Source of the DNA: Craterostigma plantagineum
Taxonomy: Eukaryota; Streptophyta; Magnoliopsida; Lamiales; Linderniaceae
Assembly (NCBI GenBank): GCA_027422505.1
Contig: JAPQWV010000051.1
Span: 4,555,501 to 4,619,500 of the forward strand
Length of the DNA stretch: 64,000 nt
Direction of reading: 5' to 3'
In this document: positions 10,528-20,221 of the stretch, piece after piece
How the letters are laid out: the number at the start of each line of letters is the position of its first letter
How positions within the stretch are numbered: the stretch's first letter is position 1
Program-made: the position numbers and the translations under genes
The notes under the pieces: model-generated
What the model was told of the DNA's origin: nothing
The model's database searches: none
The model's input: the letters and a program-made list of their open reading frames with translations, nothing else

Positions 10528-13147
10528 ATGCCTCCGCGGAAGGGATTTGAGCTGTCTTCCAGGTGCCATCCTACGCTCTTTCGATCTACCATTAGCAATT
10601 TGAAGGGTAGGATGACCCCTGATCAAAAGGAAGCTATACGAAGGTCTCCGTTTCATTTTTTTTTAGATATGCCTAAGATGTCGCATTTGTTTGCTCGAAT
10701 CATGGCATTGATAAAGCGCTATAGTGTAGAGTCGAACACTTTTAGGTTGGGGGAGAATACGAATGTGGTATTCTCCCCACAGGAATTTAGTGTTGTAATG
10801 GCATTGCATAACGTTGGGCAGCCCGTGGACCTAAATTCGAAGATGAAATCGAAAACCGTTGAACGGCTTTTCGATAAGAAAAATGGCAATGTAACCCGTA
10901 AAAAGATCTTAGAGTTGTTGAATGAGTTTGTCGGAAAGCTTGGGAGGGAGAACACGGATGAGTTCCTCAGGTTGTTTGTACTTTTCTTGTTTAACTCTGT
11001 ATTATTCCCGATGGGGAATTCGAAAAACCCAAAGTTTGTGAATGCGTACGTCGACGATGTCGACATGATGGGGGAGTACGCATGGGGAAGGGCGGTACAC
11101 GATTTTTTGGTGGCCGAGATAAAGCAAATGGCTGCGAATTCGATGCGGAGCGACTCGTCCAGCCTAATGATGAATGGGTGCACTATTGGGCTGATGGTAA
11201 TACTCCATTACGTTGTGAGTTTTCCTTTTTGATTATGCGTTTAGTGATGAATATAATGCTTTGGCGTCTTTCAGATTTGGGTGTATGAGCACGTGCCCTC
11301 GTTGGCACAGAAGCGGGAGATGTACATGTTTCCCAGAATGTTCAATTGGGAAGAGAGTAGAGTTCCGAATGACGTAGCCGCTGCGGAGGCTGAATTGGCT
11401 GCAATTGCATCTGTCGTCCCAATATACCCAACAAAGAAGGAATTGAAGTTCGTGCATCCGATAAATTTGCTGCCGGAGGTATAAAATTCCTTACTTTTTT
11501 AGGTATTATTTGCTTTGTTTGTAACTGTTTAATGAATTATGTGTGGTTAAGGTTGATGTGGGAGTTGGCGGATCTCAATTAGAGTGGAATGCTCGTGTGG
11601 AGAGGTTGGAAGCCGAGTTGAGATTGAAGGACGAGGTTATAAGAGATCTACAGTCAAGTGGTGGGACGTCAAAGGTTGATACGTCCAACGAGGAGGCGAG
11701 GGTCATGGAAGAGGCTGAGGATATGCCCGAGCAGACGGTTCATAGCGACGGTGAGAAGGCCGGGGAGGACATGGTTGAGGATAGGGATGTGAATATGGGT
11801 CACAATGACCGTGAGGATATGCCCAAGGAGATGGCTCATAGCGACGGGGAGAAGGCCGAGGAGGACAAGGTTGAGGATAGGGATGGGGATCAAGCGGAGG
11901 ATGAGGTTAGTGAAGAAGTAGCACAAGAGGATGATGAGGAGGATAAGGGTGCGGAGGATCAGGCCGAGGATGATAAGGGTGCGGAGGATCAGGCCGAGGA
12001 GGATAAGGCCGCGGAGTCTCAGGCTGAGGAGGTTAAGGCCTCGTCGATTGCTCGAACGGTGCGAGGCCGAAACGATCGTAAAAAACGGCGAAATTCAGCT
12101 TTTCTCACACCAGATTCAAGTCCTCAGCGGCCACAGAAGAAGGGTAAGGCAAAAAACAAAGCTGTTGTGGTTGATGTCGAGGCCGCCGAGTCTGAGCGAG
12201 AGCCGTCTGTTGCATACTGCTCCAAGTACGCGGACAGACTGGATTATGCTGCCCGGCTCGAGATCCATGCGGAGCAGCGTCAGTGCATCGACGCGTACCT
12301 TAAAGCGAAGAAGCTTAGGTACCTTTTCTTCGATGTTTCGATGGTTTTCATTTGATTACTTTTTAAATGTGCGATTAATACTTATGCAGCGACGTCGTTT
12401 GGCAAAGCGACATTGCCGCGGTCGATGCACAAGGATTCTATATGCTGCTCTTCCGGGATTTGCTTAAGTCAAATGTTATCGACGCTTTCGTGGAATGTTT
12501 GACACGGCGGTCCGCGGCGGTCTTTGTATTCCCAAGTTTCGTGCAGGTCGACTACTGGACAAAGATACAGAAGGCGTCGAGAAAGAGGAAGGTGGAAGCT
12601 AATCAGCTAGAGAAGTTCGTCGAGGAGATGGCGGGGAGTAGTCGGGCATGGCTAGAGCGGCTTGATGGCCATGCGTTGACTGAATTGTCATACGTGTTGA
12701 CGCCTGTGAATACAGGTAACCACTGGGGAGTGCTCGTCTACAAGGTGAGTGAGAGAAAGTTCTACGTGCGGGATCCGATGGCCTCGCATAAGATGACCTG
12801 GGCCGCTAGAGCCTTCGTAAGTTTTAACATTGGGCATATTTCGTCGATTATGTTCGGGTATGCGTTAATGTCGTTTTTAATTTGTGCAGGCTGATTTCCT
12901 GACGAAGTATTGGTCTGCGAAGTACGATTATCAATGTAGGAAGACCGTGGATCCGGAGTACAACAGGCCCCAATTTGGCGAAGTGGACTGCGGTGTGCAC
13001 GCATGTTTGACCATAGAGGAGTACGTTGTCGACACCGAAGAGTTCGAGAAGTATGGCAAGGAAGTCAGCATGGATGTCTATCGTGCTACTATGGCTGCTC
13101 GCATTTTACGTGACGAGCGTAGTTGTATGTTAGATCTTTTTCAGTAA
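10528..13147 (+). CDS. Transposon-encoded ULP1-like cysteine protease (peptidase C48) with DUF1985-like N-terminus
   Basis: A five-exon model in phase: 10528-11214, 11275-11478, 11552-12318, 12390-12816, 12890-13147, giving 780 residues. The N-terminal ~300 residues resemble the DUF1985 region seen in plant transposon ULP1 proteins (FLRLFVLFLFNSVLFP, then WVYEHVP). A middle acidic region with DKGAEDQAEE-type repeats (about 300-480) is followed by a basic patch (KKRRNSA). The C-terminus is a C48 peptidase: His664 in GNHWGVLV, Asp681 in VRDPM, Gln722 and Cys728 in QFGEVDCGVH, so the catalytic set is complete. Family members cleave SUMO-type isopeptide bonds; the role in transposition is unknown. 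The ATG was chosen because homology starts just after it. Splice sites are by eye. Confidence 0.8.
11918..12035 (+). repeat. In-frame tandem repeats in the protease acidic linker
   Basis: Three near-identical copies of about 33 bases (GATAAGGGTGCGGAGGATCA type) encode DKGAEDQAED, DKGAEDQAEE and DKAAESQAEE. They preserve frame, so length variation would be tolerated. Further upstream, HSDGEKAGEDMVEDRDVNM and HSDGEKAEEDKVEDRDGDQ form a second, longer duplicated unit. Confidence 0.85.
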
Positions 13148-15309
13148 TTATCTGGGATTTGCTGTCAGACTCTTGTTTAGTTTGGTTAACTTAGTTTGTG
13201 TTGGGAATGGGACTGTCTGGAGACCTTTTGTTGCCAAGTGTGTGCTATGTTGTGTTGTTCGAAGACTGTCCGTAATTTATGCAGGTTATCATATGTTATT
13301 GTATGACCGTATCTTATCCTTTACGTATAGAGTATCAGAATATCCAGGTTAACCGTACCATTAATACTATACATACCGTACCTTATTATCAGCACATGAA
13401 CTACCTTGTCTGTTATACATTAAGGTACCTTGTGTTCTACAGAAGGTACCTTTTCATGTACATATATAGTACCATAACCTGCATGTTGACGGTATCCAGA
13501 ACTATACATATACGGTACCCAGATATGAAAGTATACGGTATCATTTGTTATACGATCGAAAAATGAATACATTCCTAATCGAATCGCGTTGTCCTGCGTT
13601 ATTTTCACAATGCCGAACAATAACGAAACGAGAAAAAAAAGGAAAGCCTAATGCACCGAGTTCACAGATCTAGCACTCACCAAATTATTCAAAACATGTT
13701 GTAGATGTTCTTGCTTTTATCCTTATACTACAATGAATCTTGGTATTTTAAGCTTTAATTCATCCGTGCGGGGTTTAATGCACCGAATTTGATCTCAAAC
13801 GTATTGCATACTATATATTATTGTTCTACGGTGGTCCGAGATGAAAAAGTACTTCGATCGACATCGAAAAATACTAACCCTAGTACGACGTATCATATAT
13901 ATAAGGGACGCCGTACCTTAAATATCTTTGTAGGGGTACCTATCCTTTGGTTTAAAGAGTACCAAATCAGCCACGGACGACGTACCCAAAATTACTGATG
14001 ACATGAAACATTTTAGGAAAGCCACTGACATGTCAGACGAGCTGACTTTTATTATTTTATACCTCGTATGTCAGAGTCTGACCAACTTATGACTGAAAAT
14101 GTCAGCAATCTCTCAAATCATCACTGAAAAATGTCAGAAATCTCTCAAATCATCACTGAAAAAGTCAGAAAAATGTGCAATCATTACTGAAAAAGTCAGA
14201 AAATGTCTAATCCTTGTCTTCCACATGAACACTTGCTGAAATACGTCGTTTGTGACGGAATATAGTGAAGGATTAAATACCATTTGTTACTTTAATTTTA
14301 GGGTACCAAAATTGCATGTACTAGTGTACCAAAATGGCATGTCTTAGAGTACCAAAATTGCATGTCTTAGAGTACCATAATTAAATGTCGTAGGGTACCA
14401 AACTGGCATTCATCACAGTTCCAAATTAAGATGTTTGGGTGCCAAATGTGCATACAGTAGCAAAATGGTTTCTTTTAGGGTACCAAACTTTCATGTCTTA
14501 GAGTACCAAAATGGCATTAATAACAGTACCAAAGTAGTTGTATATAACCGTACCAAGTGAATCAGTAGCAAAATGGTTTCTTTTAGGGTACCAAAATTGC
14601 ATGTCTTAGAGTACCAAAATATCTTATCTTACCGTACCAAAACAACGTTCATAACAGTACCAAAAAGTAGTATATAACCGTACCAAACGTGCATGCCGTA
14701 GGGTACCAAACTGGCATGTCGTAGGATATCAAACTGGCATGTCGTAGGGTACCATGGTGGCATTCATCACAGTACCAAATTAACATATATTACTTCACCA
14801 AATGTGCATACCGTAGCAAAGCGACGTCTTCTAAAGGAACCAAAATGATGAAGACTTAGGGTACCAACATTGCATGTCTTAGATACCAAAATTGCATGTC
14901 TTATCGCCCCAAAATGACGTTCATGACAGTACCAAAAAGTAGTATATAACCGTACCCAACTGGCGTGTCGTAGGGTACCAAACTGGCATGTCGTAGGGTA
15001 CCAAACTGGCATTCATCACAGTACCAAATGTGCGTACAGTAACAAAGAGTAATATATAATCGTACCAAACTTGCATGTCATAGGGTACCAAATTGGCCTT
15101 AATTACAGTACCAGATTTACATATAATACTGTACCATTCGTGCATCAATTACAATACCAAACTGGCAGTCTTTACAGTACCAAATTTGGACAAAAACTTC
15201 TACTTACTGGCATCATTTAGACAAAAAGAATGAGCCAAGACCATACAAAACAACACCGAAAAAGGTCATGGGACAAAAGCAATGACAAAATACATGGAAA
15301 ATACGGACG
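13148..15309. repeat. GTACC-motif spacer between the two MULE genes
   Basis: From about 13280 to 13990 and especially 14285 to 15190 the sequence is packed with short, imperfect units such as GGGTACCAAAATTGCATGTC and CAGTACCAAA, spaced roughly 25-35 bases. The same words appear at 17580-17790 and in the terminal repeats. A second small cluster at 14080-14210 repeats CACTGAAAAAGTCAGAAA. There is no coding potential beyond chance frames. Confidence 0.8.
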
Positions 15310-17567
15310 CTACGTCGTTACGGCTTCTGTACATGTACGACGATTATGTCCGTATTTCCCACATATTTTACACTTGTTGGATCTTCTATCTACCTGAGAT
15401 GGAATCCTCCGTGTCTTTCGGCGACCGGGGAGACGCGGATGTCCGGGTCGCGAATGAAATTCCCATCATCGGTTTGAGCATTCATCTCGTGAGTCGGAAT
15501 AGGGTTGATGATCGACATATATGCATCTCTATACTTCTGGCATCGGAAGTACGGATCACAATAATCGTAAAAAGAATGTCTCATGGTCGCAATGCACGCT
15601 GCTGCATGCTTACAAGGGATTCTATAGACTTCCCATTCTCTGCATGAGCAGGTCCGCTGTTGGATGTCCACCGCAAATGAGCCATCTTCACCGACCACCT
15701 CAAATGCCACGTTCGAAGATTTACTCACTTTCAACGTGCGACCAGCAGAGATATTCTGAACAAGTTTCTTTTCTTGTTTTGGACACAACTCGCTAACAAG
15801 GGTCATTCCTCTCTCGCGTCGTTCGTGCATCATCGTCATGATTTTCACGCGAATGGTATCAACCATTCCCTTTATAGGCAACGACCGTGCTTCTCTTACC
15901 CAAGAATTCCAACACTCTGCTTGATTGTTGTTAATAACTCCCCACCTATTCCCGTCGAATAACGCATTTGCCCAACATGTTGGATCTGATCGCTCAATAA
16001 AAGTCTGCGCAATTGGCATAGACTCGATGATGCTGGCGATGTGATTATGAAACTGAACCGAAGTAGTTGCATAAGCCGCTTTTTTGAACACGGATGACCA
16101 ATGTTTCTTGTTGTGTTTCGGGTAATGTTTCATCACCTGTAAAAAATTAAGAACAAATTACTTGCATCGTATTCACTAACGTAGTGAGCACATTACTAAA
16201 AAGTACCTCTTTCTTGAAGTTGTCGACCAAATGGCGCAAGCAATATGCATGACGACTTCCTGGAAATGATATAGAAACAGCTTTAATAATACTCGGATGC
16301 CGATCTGAGAAGAACGTCAGCTCCCTCAATGTCGACGGGTAATGATGAAACATGGTCCTCAACTTAGCAAAGAACCACTCCCAGTTTTCATCATTCTCGA
16401 CGCTTACAACGCCAAAGGCAACCGTGAACAAATCTTCGTTTGCATCCTTTGCGACGGCCGTAACGAGCACTCCTTTAAACTTGGTCTTAATGTGAGTACC
16501 ATCAACAAATATGAGCGGCCGACATCCACGAACAAAGCCTACGAGACACGCGTGGAAGCAGATAAAGAGCCGACGAAACTTGTTGTCGTGAGGGTATACA
16601 TCATACTCAGCCACGCTACCCGGATTGGTTTCTCTAACGGCATTACAATACCACCTCAACTGATCAAACGTACCATTATCCAACCCATATATGTTACGAA
16701 TAGCACTTTCTTTGCCTCTATACGCCTTATGGTACCCCACTTCAACTCCATAGTCCCTTAGGATGTCTTTAACCATGGCACCGGGACGATACGATGGCTC
16801 GTCTCGGACCCTCTCTTTCACTATGTTCCCTACCCACGGCGCGTCTGCTCGCGGATGATCACGACTCCTTAGAGTATCTTCACCACAACTGTGTTGTAGA
16901 TTGGATCTCCGAATCACAAATGAATTGTCACATTTATAACGCGAAGCATATATCCGCCACTTGCACGTCTCATCCTTGCAAACGGCAATGATTTTCTTAC
17001 GCTCGTTCTTTGCATATACAAAGTTTCTTCGAATCGCAATGGAGTAGTTCTTCAAATTCCGTCTAAATTCATCTGCATCCCTAAAGATTTGTCCATCTCC
17101 CCGAATGCAATGACTCCATGCATCTACTGTGTTTCTTTCAAAATCAAACTCCACGGATTCTCCGTTGTCTTCCGTACTACAAGTAATTTTATCAATCATC
17201 AGTATGAAAACCCAAAATTTAAAGTTTAACAACTTAAAATAAAAACAAACCTGTTCGTCGGGCCACTTGTACCACATTCATCGGCACGTTCCACTTTCAT
17301 CGGTATCATTGAAAATTTGTATCGCATAAACAGCTGATACATATTGAAAACATCCGTATTTTCTTTCAATATCGAGTACAAACTTTGGAACGGAACTTGA
17401 TACTTTATTGAGTCATGCCGGGAATCGATATCCGACCACCTTCTTTGGAGGGATACGTATATATCGATAAGCGTCGTTGCTTCATTGATTAATAGTAACG
17501 AAGACTCCCTTTTATACTCACACATTGCAAATAACGTCCTGCCATCAAACGAATTTGCAGACGCCAT
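15310..17567 (-). CDS. MULE transposase (MURA family), C-terminus shifted out of frame
   Basis: Three exons in phase: 17567-17251, 17176-16207, 16136-15390, about 677 residues. Landmarks: an N-terminal MuDR-type region (FRDADEFRRNLKNYSI, CKWRIYASR), catalytic Asp in FVDGTHIK (about residue 330), second Asp in FFSDRHPSI, Glu in NNNQAECWNSW, and a SWIM zinc finger (CSCREWEVYRIPCKHAAAC). The enzyme cuts and moves MULE ends in the nucleus. The frame ends at 15390, but the expected C-terminal zinc knuckle (CKICGKYGHNRRTC) is encoded in another frame at about 15340-15400 with its own stop at 15310-15312. This implies a single frame change near 15450, or an unrecognised intron. Convergent with the protease gene. 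Confidence 0.85.
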
Positions 17568-18149
17568 ATTTTCAGATAATATGGCAACCTGTTAAAATGG
17601 TACGGTGTATAGTTTAGATTGGTACTGCATAACTGGACATTTTGGTAACGTATAGACATGCTACTTGGTACGTAATAAATACACAAAGATACTACATAAC
17701 AAATGTCCAATCGGACTGTGTCGCAATGTATTTAGGTACGGTAACACAACATACAATGGTACGTTATATTCATAGGAAATGGTACGTCGTAACAGTTACA
17801 TAAAAGAAAATCGAAATCTCGACGGATTAGCCTCAATAACTATCAAATCCTAACATTTCACTCTTATATGGAGCTCTTGGATCGCATTGAGCTCCCGGAT
17901 TTGGGATAAACCTTGAACAAATGCCCAAAATCGATTAACCTAACCCAAACCAAAAGAAAAACTTACCTGACAAAATCAGCCCCAAAAATCGAGAACCCAA
18001 CGTTCAATAGGGTCTTCGATCCTTGTCCGGCACCGGCACGACCAGACGGAGTTGGTCGGCAAGAAGAACTCGTCGACGGCGAGCTGAAGGTCGTTTTTTG
18101 CAGAGAAAAAAAAAGCTGAAATGAAATTCTAAATCATTTAATAAGGGTA
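17568..18149. other. MULE right subterminal region, no gene
   Basis: It has more GGTACG/GGTACC words (17600-17790), then the likely 5' leader and promoter of the transposase gene. I see no separate gene in it. Confidence 0.5.
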
Positions 18150-18284
18150 TTTTCGTAATCTTAGGTTATTAGGTACCTAAGTGTAAAAATTTTATTGAAC
18201 TGGGTACCTAGCTATAAAATTGTTCTGACAAGGTACCTAAGTGGCAGATTTTTTTCCTATTGGGTATTTAAGTGTAGATTTCCG
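18150..18284 (-). repeat. Right terminal inverted repeat of the MULE
   Basis: Reverse complement begins CGGAAATCTACACTTAAATACC and carries the same CTAGGTACCC and CACTTAGGTACCT words as the left end, in the same order. The outermost bases resemble the foldback element at 42646-54285. Confidence 0.75.
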
Positions 18285-18539
18285 TTGGAAATAAATGAAT
18301 AAAATTGAATAATAATAGTACATTACATAGCAAAAAACGCGACTGATCATATCATACATAGAAAAGGTCCTTATGTTTCCCTGTTATTCTTGGAATATTT
18401 AAAAAAATGGCATTTGACATAGTCAACGTTAAGACAATAGCCTCGTCGATTTTTTATGTTTTTTAAAAAAATTCGAATTAAGGGTATTTACGTCATTTGA
18501 CAGGGCATCTTTTTAAAAATAGCAGGGGGTCCCCTGCTC

Positions 18540-18860
18540 AGTGGACATGTGGTATACAGCAGGGGTCCCGCCCATCTGGTGCGCAGCATGGATGGGACCC
18601 ACGCGCTGTGTGTGGGGACCCCTGTGCTGTGTGCGAGACCCCTGCGCTGTGTGCGGGGACCCTTGCGCTGTGTGCAGGGGGACCCCTGTTCTATGTGCGG
18701 CTGCAGGGACCCCTGTGCTGTGCGCGGGTCTCCTGCTCTGTGTGCGGGGACCCCTGCGCTGTGTGCGGGGAACCATGCGCTGCTGCCCGCACACAGCGCA
18801 AGGGTCCCTGCACACAGCGTAGGGGTCCCCCACACACACGGCAGGGGTCCCGCCCATGCC
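18540..18860. repeat. GC-rich minisatellite turning into its own inverted repeat
   Basis: Units of about 20 bases (GCGCTGTGTGCGGGGACCCC type) repeat from about 18600 to 18780. From 18783 the same unit continues in opposite orientation (GCCCGCACACAGCGCA, CACACAGCGTAGGGGTCCC). The halves can pair into a long hairpin with its tip near 18780. Confidence 0.85.
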
Positions 18861-18892
18861 GCAGGGATCCCGTCTATGTTGCAAAAAAATAA

Positions 18893-18975
18893 AAAAATTA
18901 CGTGTTGGGATTTGAACCCAAGACCTACTACTTGAACGTCTGACTACACAACCACTGGACTACGAACCGCCCGCC
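18893..18975 (-). promoter_or_regulatory. tRNA-like Pol III promoter (A and B boxes)
   Basis: On the minus strand TAGTCCAGTGG (18962-18952) fits the A-box consensus TRGYNNARNNG. GGTTCAAATCC (18918-18908) fits the B-box consensus GGTTCRANNCC. The spacing of about 33 bases is tRNA-like. The stretch resembles a tRNA-derived SINE head or a tRNA pseudogene. I could not fold it into a clean cloverleaf, so it is not called as a tRNA. Confidence 0.65.
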
Positions 18976-19052
18976 CACCCTTTTGTGACCCCGATAATAG
19001 ATATCGATTTCAAAAAGTGGGACCCATTTAGTAAGGGTATAACTGTCATTAT

Positions 19053-19476
19053 TCACTTGGAGGCTATTTTTTTAACATTGACCATGTCAAAGGCCAACTT
19101 TTTAAACGACACGTTATTCTTCGACCTCGACCTCGCTCCCCACTGTATAGCATCAGCGACGGCCTTCGCTCTCTCCTTAGCCGCCGCCTCCGCCCGATTC
19201 CGTCCGTCGGAACTCTCCGCCGTTCCCAAGCTCGGCGACGGACTCGCCGGCGAACAACCGGAGGACGACCTCGATCCATCACCGTCCGGTTCCGACCACA
19301 GAGAGCTCAGCGCCGTCACCACGTCGCTCACGTACGGACGCGTTCCGGCATCCTGCTGGAGGCACATGGCGGCGATCGCCACCGCCTGGTTGAAGCTCTT
19401 CCTCGGAATCTCCTCCTCAGCGAGGAGCTCGTCGCGGAGCTCGCTGTACCTTCCGTTGTCCTTGAAGATGGGCTCA
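19053..19476 (-). pseudogene. Last exon of a receptor-like cytoplasmic kinase (PBS1-like, RLCK VII), isolated
   Basis: Translation from a plausible acceptor at 19477 gives QAEPIFKDNGRYSELRDELL followed by AVAIAAMCLQQDAGTRPYVS and DVVTALSSL, the C-terminal kinase lobe and tail of RLCK-VII proteins. No upstream kinase exons (ATP-binding loop, HRD, DFG) occur in the following 700 bases, so this is a fragment. The final 15 or so residues (FKKLAFDMVNVKKIASK) are encoded by the inverted repeat of the adjacent element. It may be a captured or degraded gene piece. Confidence 0.75.
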
Positions 19477-20221
19477 GCCTGTTCGACAAAATGCCAAGGT
19501 GAGATACCTTCCTTTTTTTTCTCTCATTACTCGAAGATGATGCGCTCAAAATGTTCGACGAAATGCCGAGCTAAAGAATTTCCCCCTTTTTTTATCTCAT
19601 TATCGACTTACCATGGCGTGGATGGTTGTGCAATGGAGGTGTTCTGTGCCCCTGCGATAGGGAACGAGAAAAAGGGCTTTCTCTCCGATCGTTATGCGTT
19701 TCGTATTATTGGAAGAGAAGCATGATAAACAATTCATTTTCTGTCTTCTTTTTTTTTAATCAAAATTTGATGATGCTTTTCCCTATATTTTTCACACGTT
19801 GAGGATGACTTTATTTACGAAATCAATCAGTAGTTTCAAGAAATGGAATTCCGAGGATTGTGTAGAAAAAAAAAAACAGAGTTAAAAGAACAATGTCGAT
19901 GATCTATTGGCATTTGTAACGTACTCTTGGCTTGGGAAATAATTTAGGTAATATCAACCCGAAAAACAAGCAATACGTTGTACAATGATGAATCAACGTT
20001 GTATCACGCAATTATATTTTATTCAACTAACAGAGCTTGAGATTGAGCTTGAAATTTTTAAATATAGTTTAAATTATATCAAAAAATTTTACAAATCGGA
20101 GCAGCCATTTTTCTGTTCTTACTTCTGATTCATGTCTTAAATCTCTAAAACCCTTTCACAAATAAAAACCAATTAAACGGAGAAGAAAAACACCGTCACA
20201 GTTTATCAGTAGAACTGAAGT
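19477..20221. other. Non-coding stretch upstream of the NHL gene
   Basis: A short duplication is visible (TTCGACAAAATGCC at 19478-19494 and TTCGACGAAATGCC at 19553-19568). The rest is AT-rich and leads into the probable promoter and 5' leader of the NHL gene. Confidence 0.5.

Larger units (their letters stand above)
9323..18284. mobile_element. Autonomous-type Mutator-like element (MULE) carrying a ULP1-like protease
   Basis: The ends at 9323-9470 and 18150-18284 are degenerate inverted repeats (shared words include CACTTAAATACC and CTAGGTACC). Inside are a MURA transposase gene (15390-17567, minus) and a C48 ULP1-type protease gene (10528-13147, plus) in convergent order, as in the Kaonashi-type MULEs known from plants. 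About 2.1 kb of repeat-rich spacer lies between the genes. I could not find a convincing 9-bp target duplication, so the exact ends are uncertain by a few bases. Confidence 0.85.
18402..19104. mobile_element. Foldback-like element with ~50-bp inverted ends
   Basis: The left end (TTTAAAAAAATGGCATTTGA ... AATAGCCTC, 18400-18448) and the reverse complement of the right end (TTTAAAAAGTTGGCCTTTGA ... AATAGCCTCC, 19056-19104) match over about 48 bases. The interior holds a GC-rich palindromic minisatellite and a Pol III promoter-like pair. No target duplication was found, so the superfamily is unassigned. Its right inverted repeat overlaps the last codons of a kinase exon. Confidence 0.65.

Noticed and set aside
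11669..12467. Frames antisense to, and out of phase with, the protease acidic region (Arg-rich or Ile/Leu-rich)
   Set aside because: Low-complexity shadows of the GAGGAT-rich repeats.
15282..16761. Plus-strand frames opposite the transposase
   Set aside because: Shadows of the MURA coding sequence with no family resemblance.
9315..18293. 9-bp target duplication of the large MULE (AAATTTAAG versus AAATAAATG)
   Set aside because: Only six of nine bases agree and the borders do not line up with the inverted repeats, so no duplication is claimed.
18488..18935. Long Cys/His/Ala-rich reading frames in several frames
   Set aside because: They are translations of a GC-rich minisatellite lacking stops, on both strands and in all frames.
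18893..18975. A functional tRNA gene on the minus strand
   Set aside because: A and B boxes fit, but acceptor and anticodon stems do not pair well by eye and it lies inside a repeat element; kept only as a Pol III promoter-like site.
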